This document shows positions 1 through 7,888 of a stretch of 64,000 nt of DNA, one piece after another. The notes beneath the pieces are model-generated. The model ran no database searches. It had not been told where the DNA came from and saw only the letters and a program-made list of their open reading frames with translations. Source of the DNA: JBMNPT01 sp050943735 (lineage in GTDB: Bacteria > Bacillota > Clostridia > Oscillospirales > RGIG577); the NCBI GenBank assembly GCA_050943735.1, contig JBMNPT010000002.1, forward strand, positions 62,001 through 126,000, read 5' to 3'. The stretch's first letter is position 1, and the number at the start of each line of letters is the position of its first letter. The translations under genes and the position numbers were made by a program.

Positions 1-275
1 TTCATCCGCTGACCGGGACAGCCCCCCAAATGCGCCTTCTGTTTTTGATGCTGCAAAACCGCCTGCTCATCATAGGCTTTGGCCTCCCGCTCCACAAAGG
101 TGATGGCCCCCGTAGGACAGGTGGGCAGGCAATCTCCCAGTCCATCGCAAAAATCATCCCGCAGCAGTTTGGCTTTGCCATTTACCATCCCGATGGCTCC
201 TTCGTGACATGCCTGGGCACAGGCACCGCATCCATTGCACTTTTCCTGGTCTATTTCAATAATTTTTCGGATCAT
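1..275 (-). CDS. 4Fe-4S ferredoxin-like protein, 3' end cut off by window
   Basis: The first 91 codons of a protein that continues past the window edge. It opens with a bacterial-ferredoxin motif, CNGCGACAQAC, at about residues 13-23, and has a second Cys cluster (CDGLGDCLPTCPTG) at about residues 48-61, so it probably binds two [4Fe-4S] clusters. The start is the ATG at 275, preceded by GGAGGAAT. It is divergent from a Crp/Fnr regulator, a pairing I know from clostridia, where this ferredoxin often lies beside the hybrid cluster protein gene. That neighbour is outside the window, so the redox-stress role is inference. Confidence 0.8.
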   Translation of the reverse strand, partial: MIRKIIEIDQEKCNGCGACAQACHEGAIGMVNGKAKLLRDDFCDGLGDCLPTCPTGAITFVEREAKAYDEQAVLQHQKQKAHLGGCPGQRM

Positions 276-360
276 GTTTCATTCCTCCTTGTTTTGTTGA
301 CTTCATTTTAGTACAATCAAAACAGAAAGTACGTTGTTTTAACCACAAAAGGAGTGTTTT
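276..360. promoter_or_regulatory. Divergent promoter region, ferredoxin-like gene / Crp-Fnr gene
   Basis: This 85-base gap must hold promoters for both flanking genes. It is AT-rich, with TACAAT at 312-317 and a weak dyad of the form TTTT-N9-AAAA around 306-322 that could be a Crp/Fnr-type site. No site matches the FNR consensus well, so only the divergent arrangement is supported. Confidence 0.4.
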
Positions 361-1017
361 ATGTTTCCAGTTCATCATCCCATTTTCCGTGACATCACAC
401 AGGAGGAATTCAACGAAATGACCGCCTCCGGGTGCATTCGTACTTCTGAATACGAAAAAGATGCTTTCCTGTTTCACATGGGAGACCGCACCGAAGAATT
501 CGGTATCCTGCTGTCAGGTGAAATTCACATTGAAAACATCGACCTGTGGGGCAACCGTATGATTTTACACAACATCACAGCAGGACAGGCTTTTGCGGAA
601 ACCTATGCTTTTTGCCAGGTGCCCGTTCTAGTGGATGTAGTGGCGGTGCAAAACTGTCAGGTGTTGTTCGTTCACATTGGGACTTTGCTCTCTCCCCGCA
701 ACCAGGCACGTTCCTGGTATAGCAAACTGCTATACAATCTGCTGGTGCTCTCCACCGACAAAAATCTGGCCTGGGCCAATCGCATGCTCTGTGTCTCTTC
801 CAAAGGCATCCGTGCCAAGGTGATGACCTATCTGTCCTCCGAAGCAGTCCGACGTGGCTCCATGAAATTTTCCATTCCCTTTGACCGTCAGCAGATGGCT
901 GACTATCTAAATGTGGAACGCAGCGCGTTGTCCAAAGAACTGGGGCGCATGCAGCGAGAAGGAATTTTGACTTTTCACAAAAATCAATTCCATTTGCACC
1001 GTGTAGACCATCCATAA
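361..1017 (+). CDS. Crp/Fnr family transcriptional regulator
   Basis: A 218-residue regulator. An N-terminal cyclic-nucleotide-binding beta-roll spans about residues 20-120 and a winged helix-turn-helix about 165-205 (FDRQQMADYLNVERSALSKE). There is no Cys cluster near the N-terminus like that of E. coli Fnr, so direct [4Fe-4S] oxygen sensing is not indicated. Related clostridial regulators next to hcp and ferredoxin genes respond to nitrosative or redox stress, and a similar role here is inferred from the divergent ferredoxin. The start follows AAAGGAGTG. Confidence 0.85.
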   Translation: MFPVHHPIFRDITQEEFNEMTASGCIRTSEYEKDAFLFHMGDRTEEFGILLSGEIHIENIDLWGNRMILHNITAGQAFAETYAFCQVPVLVDVVAVQNCQVLFVHIGTLLSPRNQARSWYSKLLYNLLVLSTDKNLAWANRMLCVSSKGIRAKVMTYLSSEAVRRGSMKFSIPFDRQQMADYLNVERSALSKELGRMQREGILTFHKNQFHLHRVDHP

Positions 1018-1020
1018 AAA

Positions 1021-1052
1021 AGCCCGCAGATGATATCCATCTGCGGGCTTTT
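1021..1052. terminator. Bidirectional terminator between Crp/Fnr gene and asnB
   Basis: Arms 1021-1032 and 1038-1049 form a 12-bp GC-rich stem, flanked by an A-run and a T-run, so it can serve both convergent genes. Confidence 0.9.
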
Positions 1053-1057
1053 GCGGA

Positions 1058-2638
1058 TTAAAATCCGCTGGCTCCATAGTTTTTGAGTACCCGGGCGGAG
1101 GGATCGTCCACGTCACAGCCTTCCCAGGTTTTGTTGGGCATCCAGAAATCCTTGATCATACGGGCCTGACCGGGGTAGTATTTCTCAAACAGATCCCGGT
1201 ACAGCAGGCTCTCCTTGGTAAAGGGTGTCCCATAGCGATACTGTCCGCATTTTTTCCAGCACTCCTGATCGGTATATCTTTGTGCTGCAAATTCCTTGAG
1301 ATCATCCACCATGGAGTGACCCACTGCGTCGGAAAACGCAGCCTTCTCTCTCCACAGAATTTCATCAGGCAACAGGTGATCCTGCTCAAAGGCATGCCGC
1401 AGCAGATATTTTCCCTTGCCATAGGTGTTGAGCTTCAAAGCAGGGTCCACCTTCATGACATACTTTACAAAATCCAGATCCCCAAAGGGTACCCGGGCCT
1501 CCATGGAGTGTACGCTGATGCAGCGATCCGCCCGCAGCACATCATACATATACAGCTCATCCACCCGTTTTTTGGACTCCTCCTGAAACGCCTTGGCCGA
1601 GGGGGCAAAATCGGTATATTTATACCCGAACAGCTCGTCGGAGATCTCACCAGTCAGCAGCACCCGCACATCGGTCTGCTGCCGGATGGCCTTGCAGCAC
1701 AAATACATACCCATGCTGGCCCGGATGGTGGTGATGTCCCAGGTTCCCAGTGCCGCCACCACTTCAGGCAACAACTGGATCACATCCTCCCGGGAGATGA
1801 TCACCTCGGTGTGCTGAGAACCAATAAAGTCCGCCACCTGACGAGCATATTTCAAGTCGATGGCGTCAGTGTCCATGCCAATGGCAAAGGTGCGGATGGG
1901 TTTGTCCATCAGTTTGGCTGCAATGGCGCACACCAGACTGGAATCCAGCCCGCCGGACAGCAGGAAGCCCACTGGAGCATCGGCGTCCAGTCTCTTTTCC
2001 ACCGCAGCAATCAGTTTGTCGTGGATATTGCGGCAAACGGTTTCCACATCGTCCGAACTGTACTTTTTCACCGTAGTCAAATCCGCATACCGCACAAATT
2101 CCCCTTTATAATAGTAATGGCCAGGAGGGAACGGACAGATCTCCGGGCAAAGTCCCACCAGGTTTTTGGCCTCGCTGGCAAAGACAATCCCTCCATCCCC
2201 ATCGTAGCCGTAGAACAGCGGGCGTATGCCGATGGGATCCCGAGCCGCGATATAGGTGTCCTGCTTCCCATCATATAAGATCAGTGCAAACTCCGCATCC
2301 AGCCGGGCAAACATGTCCAATCCGTACTTCCGGTACATGGGCAGCAAAATCTCACAGTCGCTTTCGCTCTGGAAGGTATATTCACCTTGCAGCCGCTCCC
2401 GCTCTTTCCGCCAGCCGTACAATTCCCCGTTGCACACCAACCGGTCATCCCCCAAAGAAAAGGGTTGCATGCCCCGCTCGTCCAGTCCCATGATGGACAG
2501 CCGACGGAATCCCAGCCAGCCTGAGGGAGTTTCCATCACCCGAGCCATATCCGGACCTCTGGAAAAGGTTCGGTCCAGATAGCTCTGAACCTCCTGCATC
2601 GTTCTGCTCTTGGTGGTAAAACCGATAATCGAACACAT
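1058..2638 (-). CDS. asnB: Glutamine-hydrolysing asparagine synthase
   Basis: AsnB makes asparagine from aspartate, ATP and glutamine in the cytoplasm. The 526-residue protein starts MCSIIGF, leaving Cys2 as the glutaminase nucleophile once Met1 is removed. This decides the start at 2638 (preceded by CGGAGGTGC) over an in-frame codon 12 residues upstream. An Ntn glutaminase domain covers about residues 1-190. The synthetase domain follows, with the PP-loop SGGLDSS near residue 228. It is transcribed alone behind a T-box leader and lies back to back with gltBD, forming a nitrogen-assimilation pair. Confidence 0.95.
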   Translation of the reverse strand: MCSIIGFTTKSRTMQEVQSYLDRTFSRGPDMARVMETPSGWLGFRRLSIMGLDERGMQPFSLGDDRLVCNGELYGWRKERERLQGEYTFQSESDCEILLPMYRKYGLDMFARLDAEFALILYDGKQDTYIAARDPIGIRPLFYGYDGDGGIVFASEAKNLVGLCPEICPFPPGHYYYKGEFVRYADLTTVKKYSSDDVETVCRNIHDKLIAAVEKRLDADAPVGFLLSGGLDSSLVCAIAAKLMDKPIRTFAIGMDTDAIDLKYARQVADFIGSQHTEVIISREDVIQLLPEVVAALGTWDITTIRASMGMYLCCKAIRQQTDVRVLLTGEISDELFGYKYTDFAPSAKAFQEESKKRVDELYMYDVLRADRCISVHSMEARVPFGDLDFVKYVMKVDPALKLNTYGKGKYLLRHAFEQDHLLPDEILWREKAAFSDAVGHSMVDDLKEFAAQRYTDQECWKKCGQYRYGTPFTKESLLYRDLFEKYYPGQARMIKDFWMPNKTWEGCDVDDPSARVLKNYGASGF

Positions 2639-2666
2639 AAAAAGCACCTCCGAAATCAAAAAAATA

Positions 2667-2700
2667 CGCAGCAACTCCTCTTTTTAGGACGAATGCTGCG
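2667..2700 (-). terminator. T-box attenuator hairpin of asnB
   Basis: CGCAGCA at 2700-2694 pairs with TGCTGCG at 2673-2667, with an inner TCCT/AGGA, and a T-run follows at 2665-2657. It overlaps the antiterminator 3' side, as expected for the regulated terminator. Confidence 0.85.
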
Positions 2701-2942
2701 CTCCGCGGTGCCACCTAATTTGCCGGCTCAAACCGGCCACTTTTCAAAGCCCTATCAGGCCCCGTACGATATAACGGTCGCAACCCGGTTCCCCTACTGA
2801 TTTGCACGTTCAGGGTTCTGCTCCGGAGTGTTCTTCACGCAGTGTCCTGTACGGAGTTTCCACTCTCTCCCGCTCACTGAAACCAACCTTCTGCGGTACT
2901 TTTCTCCTTCTTCGCATGTATTTGTTATGGTGATAAATAAGC

Positions 2943-2973
2943 AAAAAGGCGCCGTGACTTCTGTCACAGCGCC
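2943..2973 (-). terminator. Terminator-like hairpin at the very start of the asnB transcript
   Basis: GGCGCTGTGAC (2973-2963), AGAA loop, GTCACGGCGCC (2958-2948), then TTTTT. It starts about 10 bases after the predicted transcription start and lies upstream of the T-box stem I. It could be an extra control point, a 5' stabilising hairpin, or the terminator of something read from upstream. Confidence 0.6.
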
Positions 2974-2988
2974 TTTGCTGATGGTCTT

Positions 2989-3017
2989 ATTATAGTCAGC
3001 TCCCTTGCGTCTGTCAA
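2989..3017 (-). promoter_or_regulatory. Sigma-A-type promoter of asnB
   Basis: TTGACA at 3017-3012 and TATAAT at 2994-2989 with a 17-base spacer, both perfect. Transcription would start near 2983. Confidence 0.9.
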
Positions 3018-3162
3018 GTGGTTTTTGTATTTTCCTCAAAAAACATTTTGTTTATATGAAATTTTATTTTTCCATTCCTGCATATGAAGTCAATTATTGC
3101 TTAATTTTTCTTGCTATATTGTCCAAAAATGAAATTTTCAAATCAGATCACGCAAAATCATA

Positions 3163-3191
3163 TTGACATTTTTTTGATTGGAAGGTATACT
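3163..3191 (+). promoter_or_regulatory. Sigma-A-type promoter of gltBD
   Basis: TTGACA at 3163-3168 and TATACT at 3186-3191 with a 17-base spacer. The start would be near 3198, giving a leader of about 146 bases before gltB. The 145 bases between this and the asnB promoter are AT-rich with no other feature seen. Confidence 0.85.
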
Positions 3192-3205
3192 TCTACATAT
3201 ACTGA

Positions 3206-3255
3206 GGACAAAGGTGTTCCAGCCAAAGAGGGTTGGACTGCCTTTGTCCTTTTTT
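3206..3255 (+). terminator. Leader attenuator of gltB with ANTAR-like hexaloop
   Basis: GGACAAAGG (3206-3214) pairs with CCTTTGTCC (3241-3249), followed by TTTTTT. Inside is a 7-bp stem, TCCAGCC (3218-3224) with GGTTGGA (3231-3237), closing the hexaloop AAAGAG. A at loop position 1 and G at position 4 are the conserved bases of ANTAR-protein target loops. ANTAR targets normally have two such hairpins and only one is visible, so the regulator is uncertain. A terminator this close to the start must be regulated or leaky. Confidence 0.7.
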
Positions 3256-3343
3256 ATTTTACAGGCATAAAAGGCTGGCGGCAACTCACTTTCTCATTGC
3301 CCGCCTGCGCCCTTACAAATTTACCTGGAAAGGGGAAACTCAC

Positions 3344-6300
3344 ATGAAAACTGAAGGTTATCGACAGCGTGGCTTATACCATCCGGCCTTTGAGCACGAT
3401 GCCTGTGGCATCGGCGCCGTAGTAGACATTCAGGGACGTCCCACCCATCAGACAGTGGACGACGCGCTCAAAATTGTGGAAAAACTGGAACACCGCGCTG
3501 GCAAGGACGCCGAGGGAAAAACCGGCGACGGCGTGGGCATTCTGGTACAGATATCCCATCGCTTTTTTGCCCGGGCCGCCCGGGAAGCAGGAATTTCCCT
3601 GCCTGAATCCCGTGACTACGGAATCGGCATGTTTTTCTTTCCACAGGATGTGCTCAAGCGCAGTCAAGCAAAAAAAATGTTTGAAGTGATTGTGGCCAAA
3701 GAAGGCATGGAATTTCTGGGTTGGCGCACCGTTCCGGTGCTGCCAGAGATTCTGGGCCAAAAAGCCAAGGACAAAATGCCATTTATTGAACAGGGCTTTG
3801 TCCGCCGGCCACAGACGGCCGCCCAGGGGCTGGAATTTGACCGCAAACTCTATGTGGCCCGCCGGGTGTTTGAACAGTCCAACGACAATACCTATGTAGT
3901 TTCCCTCTCCAGCCGAACGGTGGTGTACAAGGGCATGTTCCTGGTGGACCAGCTCCGCGCTTTCTATCTTGATTTACAGGACCCGGACTATGAATCCGCC
4001 ATTGCCTTGGTGCACTCCCGCTTCTCCACCAACACCAATCCCTCTTGGGAACGGGCCCATCCCAACCGGCTCATCGCCCACAACGGGGAAATCAACACCA
4101 TCCGGGGCAACGCCGACCGCATGCTGGCCCGGGAAGAAACCATGCATACACCTCTACTGGACAAAGAATTGGACAAAGTGTTTCCAGTGGTCAATGTGGA
4201 AGGTTCCGACTCCGCCATGCTGGACAACACCCTGGAATTTCTCATGATGGCAGGCATGGAGTTACCTCTGGCGGTGATGGCCTGCATTCCTGAGCCATGG
4301 ATGGCCAACAAGACCATCTCCCGCACCAAACGGGATCTGTACCAATATTATGCCACCCTGATGGAGCCTTGGGACGGCCCAGCCTCCATCCTGTTCTCCG
4401 ACGGCGATGTGGTGGGCGCGGTGCTGGACCGCAACGGTTTGCGGCCCTCCCGATACTATGTCACCACCGACGACCGGCTTATTTTGTCCTCTGAAGTGGG
4501 CGTGCTGGAACTCCCCCCCGAACAGATCGTACAGAAATCCCGCCTGCAGCCAGGCAGAATGCTGCTGGTGGACACCTGTCAGGGCCGCATCATTGACGAT
4601 GATGAACTCAAAGAGTCCTATGCCGCCCGCCAGCCTTACGGTGAATGGCTGGACCGCAATCTGGTGCATCTGGCAGATCTGCCCATCCCCAACAAACGGG
4701 TCAAACATTACACCAAAATCCAACGGCAGCAACTGCGCAAAGCCTTTGGCTATTCCTACGAGGATGTGCGGGGTGCCATCCTGCCCATGGCCCGCACCGG
4801 TGCGGAACCCACCGCCGCCATGGGGATCGACATTCCTCTGGCGGTGCTGGACGACAAGGACCAGCCTCTCTTCCATTATTTCAAGCAGCTGTTTGCCCAG
4901 GTGACCAATCCTCCCATCGACGCCATTCGAGAAGAAGTAGTCACCGACACCACCGTCTATGTGGGCGATGACGGCAACCTGTTGGAGGAAAAGGCGGAAA
5001 ACTGTCAGGTCCTGCAAATCCACAACCCCATCCTCACCTCTACTGACATGATGAAAATCAAGGCGATGGATCAGTTGGGATTCCACGTGGAAACGGTTTC
5101 CATCCTGTATTACAAAAACACCCCGCTCCACCGGGCCCTGGACCATCTGGCAGTGGCTGTGGATCGTGCCTACCGGAACGGCGCCAACATCATCATTCTC
5201 TCTGACCGGGGCGTGGACGAAAATCACGTGGCCATTCCCTCCCTGTTGGCCGTCTCCTCCATTGAGCACCATCTGATCCGCACCAAAAAGCGCACTGCGG
5301 TATCCATCCTGCTGGAATCCGCCGAACCCTGGGACGTGCATCACTTTGCCACCCTGCTGGGCTACGGCGCCCGGGCCATCAACCCCTATCTGGCTGAAGA
5401 AACCATTGTGGAGCTGATTGAAGAGGGCCTGCTGGATAAGGATTTCCACACCGCAGTGGCCGACTATACCTCCGCCATTCTCCATGGCATTGTGAAGATC
5501 GCCTCCAAAATGGGCATCTCCACCCTGCAGTCTTATCAGTCGGCTCAGATTTTTGAGGCAGTGGGCATCAACCGAGAGGTGATTGACCGCTATTTCACCA
5601 ATACCGTATCCCGGGTGGGCGGTATTGTACTTCAGGAGATCGCCGCCATGGTGGACCGCAATCACTCTAAGGCCTTTGACCCTCTGGGACTGGACACCAA
5701 CCTGGAGCTGGACAGCAGGGGCGCCCACAAAGCCCGGGCGGGCGGAGAAGACCACATGTACAACCCCCAGACCATTCATCTGCTGCAGCAGGCCACCCGT
5801 CGCGGGGATTATGCCCTGTTCCAGCAATACACCACTCTGGTGGATGACGAAACCAAACCTCACACCCTGCGCGGCCTGCTGGACATGAAATACACCGACC
5901 AGCCGCTGCCTCTGGAAGAGGTGGAAAGTGTGGATTCCATCGTGAAGCGGTTCAAAACCGGCGCCATGAGTTACGGCTCCATCTCACAGGAAGCCCATGA
6001 ATGTCTGGCCAAGGCCATGAATCTGCTGGGGGGCAAATCCAACTCGGGCGAGGGCGGCGAAGAGCCCGACCGGCTGCGTGACCCATCCCGCAACTCGGCC
6101 ATCAAGCAGGTGGCTTCGGGACGGTTCGGCGTCACCAGTGAGTATCTGGTCAGCGCCAAGGAAATTCAAATCAAAATGGCCCAGGGGGCCAAGCCCGGCG
6201 AAGGCGGCCACCTGCCTGCGGGCAAGGTATATCCCTGGATTGCCAAATGCCGCCACTCCACACCGGGCGTCACCCTGATCTCCCCACCCCCTCACCATGA

Positions 6301-7888
6301 CATCTATTCCATCGAGGACCTGGCCCAGCTAATCTATGACCTGAAAAACGCCAACCGGCAGGCCCGGATTTCGGTGAAACTGGTAAGCGAAGCGGGAGTG
6401 GGCACCATTGCGGCCGGTGTGGCCAAAGCCGGCGCTCAGGTGGTACTGATCTCCGGATACGACGGCGGTACTGGCGCCGCCCCCCGCACCTCCATCCACC
6501 ATGCCGGTCTGCCCTGGGAGCTGGGGCTGGCGGAAACCCACCAGACCCTGATTCAAAACGGCTTGCGTTCCCGGGTGGTGGTGGAAACCGACGGCAAGCT
6601 GATGAGTGGCCGGGATGTAGCCATTGCCTGTATGCTGGGGGCTGAGGAATTCGGCTTTGCCACCGCTCCTCTGGTGACCATGGGCTGCGTCATGATGCGG
6701 GTGTGCAATCTGGACACCTGCCCGGTGGGTGTGGCCACCCAAAATCCGGAGCTTCGCAAACGCTTTGCGGGCAAGCCCGAATATGTGGTAAATTTCATGC
6801 GCTTCATCGCCCAGGAGCTGCGGGAGCACATGGCCAAGCTAGGGGTGCGCACTGTGGAAGAACTGGTGGGCCGCACCGATTTGCTGCGGGTACGTACTCC
6901 CGCGGTCAACGCTCGAGCAGCCACTGTGGATCTCTCTGCTCTGCTGGATAACCCCTATGTGGGCACCGACGTGAAAACCCATTTTGACCCGGCGGATGCC
7001 TTTGATTTCCATCTGGAGGACGCGGTGGATTTGAAAGTGCTGGAAAAGAAGCTGGGCAAGGCCCTGCAAAAGGGAGAGCCCAAACAGGTGAAGCTCTCTG
7101 TTTCCAGCACTGACCGGGCCGTAGGCACCATGCTTGGCTCGGACATCACCCGATTGCATGGAAATCATTTGCCGGAGGACACCTTCCGGATTCAATGCAC
7201 TGGTGGAGGCGGACAGTCCTTTGGCGCGTTCCTGCCCAAGGGGCTCACTCTGGAGCTGGAAGGCGACGCCAACGACTATTTGGGCAAAGGCCTTTCCGGC
7301 GGTACTCTCATTGTCTATCCTCCCAAGCAGAGTTCCTTCGAGCCCTCGGAAAACATTCTGGTGGGCAATGTGGCACTCTATGGTGCCACCAGCGGCAAGG
7401 CGTTTCTCAACGGCATCGCCGGCGAACGCTTCTGTGTCCGCAACTCAGGCGCTACCGCTGTGGTAGAAGGTGTGGGCGATCATGGCTGTGAGTATATGAC
7501 AGGTGGCCTGGTGGTAGTCCTGGGCCCCACTGGCAAAAACTTTGCCGCAGGCATGAGCGGTGGTGTGGCCTTTGTGCTGGATGAAAACCGGGAGCTGTAT
7601 CTGCGGCTGAACAAATCTCTGGTTTCCATGGAGCAAGTAACCGAAAGCCACGACATCGCCCAGCTGCGAGAACTGATTGAAGCCCATGCGCAGGCCACCG
7701 GTTCGCCCAAAGCCTTGCGCATCCTGTCCCATTTTGAGGAATATCTTCCCTTCTTCAAAAAACTGCTGCCCTATGACTATGATCGCATGCTGCGCACCAT
7801 TGCCCAGTATGAGGAAAAGGGCATGAATCGGGAACAGGCACAGGTCGAGGCCTTTTATGTCAACACCAGAAAGAGGGGGAATGACTGA
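3344..7888 (+). CDS. gltB: Glutamate synthase large subunit
   Basis: GltB makes two glutamates from glutamine and 2-oxoglutarate using electrons from GltD. The protein is 1514 residues, the family's usual size. Domains in order are glutaminase (catalytic Cys21 in HDACGIGAV after a 20-residue propeptide), central domain, FMN-binding synthase domain with the [3Fe-4S] ligands in CVMMRVCNLDTC at about residues 1116-1127, and a C-terminal beta-helix domain. The ATG at 3344 follows GGAAAGGGG. In-frame codons up to 3233 lie inside the leader hairpin and are rejected. The stop overlaps the gltD start. Confidence 0.97.
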   Translation: MKTEGYRQRGLYHPAFEHDACGIGAVVDIQGRPTHQTVDDALKIVEKLEHRAGKDAEGKTGDGVGILVQISHRFFARAAREAGISLPESRDYGIGMFFFPQDVLKRSQAKKMFEVIVAKEGMEFLGWRTVPVLPEILGQKAKDKMPFIEQGFVRRPQTAAQGLEFDRKLYVARRVFEQSNDNTYVVSLSSRTVVYKGMFLVDQLRAFYLDLQDPDYESAIALVHSRFSTNTNPSWERAHPNRLIAHNGEINTIRGNADRMLAREETMHTPLLDKELDKVFPVVNVEGSDSAMLDNTLEFLMMAGMELPLAVMACIPEPWMANKTISRTKRDLYQYYATLMEPWDGPASILFSDGDVVGAVLDRNGLRPSRYYVTTDDRLILSSEVGVLELPPEQIVQKSRLQPGRMLLVDTCQGRIIDDDELKESYAARQPYGEWLDRNLVHLADLPIPNKRVKHYTKIQRQQLRKAFGYSYEDVRGAILPMARTGAEPTAAMGIDIPLAVLDDKDQPLFHYFKQLFAQVTNPPIDAIREEVVTDTTVYVGDDGNLLEEKAENCQVLQIHNPILTSTDMMKIKAMDQLGFHVETVSILYYKNTPLHRALDHLAVAVDRAYRNGANIIILSDRGVDENHVAIPSLLAVSSIEHHLIRTKKRTAVSILLESAEPWDVHHFATLLGYGARAINPYLAEETIVELIEEGLLDKDFHTAVADYTSAILHGIVKIASKMGISTLQSYQSAQIFEAVGINREVIDRYFTNTVSRVGGIVLQEIAAMVDRNHSKAFDPLGLDTNLELDSRGAHKARAGGEDHMYNPQTIHLLQQATRRGDYALFQQYTTLVDDETKPHTLRGLLDMKYTDQPLPLEEVESVDSIVKRFKTGAMSYGSISQEAHECLAKAMNLLGGKSNSGEGGEEPDRLRDPSRNSAIKQVASGRFGVTSEYLVSAKEIQIKMAQGAKPGEGGHLPAGKVYPWIAKCRHSTPGVTLISPPPHHDIYSIEDLAQLIYDLKNANRQARISVKLVSEAGVGTIAAGVAKAGAQVVLISGYDGGTGAAPRTSIHHAGLPWELGLAETHQTLIQNGLRSRVVVETDGKLMSGRDVAIACMLGAEEFGFATAPLVTMGCVMMRVCNLDTCPVGVATQNPELRKRFAGKPEYVVNFMRFIAQELREHMAKLGVRTVEELVGRTDLLRVRTPAVNARAATVDLSALLDNPYVGTDVKTHFDPADAFDFHLEDAVDLKVLEKKLGKALQKGEPKQVKLSVSSTDRAVGTMLGSDITRLHGNHLPEDTFRIQCTGGGGQSFGAFLPKGLTLELEGDANDYLGKGLSGGTLIVYPPKQSSFEPSENILVGNVALYGATSGKAFLNGIAGERFCVRNSGATAVVEGVGDHGCEYMTGGLVVVLGPTGKNFAAGMSGGVAFVLDENRELYLRLNKSLVSMEQVTESHDIAQLRELIEAHAQATGSPKALRILSHFEEYLPFFKKLLPYDYDRMLRTIAQYEEKGMNREQAQVEAFYVNTRKRGND

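Larger units (their letters stand above)
2642..2983 (-). ncRNA. T-box leader (riboswitch) of asnB, probable Asn specificity
   Basis: A T-box senses uncharged tRNA and prevents termination. The T-box core GGTGGCACCGC is at 2715-2705. Its UGGC would pair with a GCCA tRNA end, fitting the G discriminator of tRNA-Asn. A candidate AAC (Asn) specifier lies at 2832-2830 within GAAGAACAC. The AGAGAG motif of stem I is also present. The competing terminator is the CGCAGCA/TGCTGCG hairpin at 2700-2667, followed by seven T residues. It sits directly before asnB. Specifier placement is by eye; the T-box class itself is firm. Confidence 0.92.

Noticed and set aside
2943..2973. The 5' asnB hairpin as an ANTAR target
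   Set aside because: Its loop is AGAA (or CAGAAG if opened), which does not give A1/G4 in a hexaloop.
2794..3039. An 81-codon frame upstream of asnB
   Set aside because: It lies within the promoter and T-box leader, has no RBS, and its bases are explained by RNA structure.
4262..5863. A 533-codon open frame antisense to gltB
   Set aside because: Low-complexity His/Gly/Gln-rich translation typical of the complement of a GC-rich gene, with no start signal.
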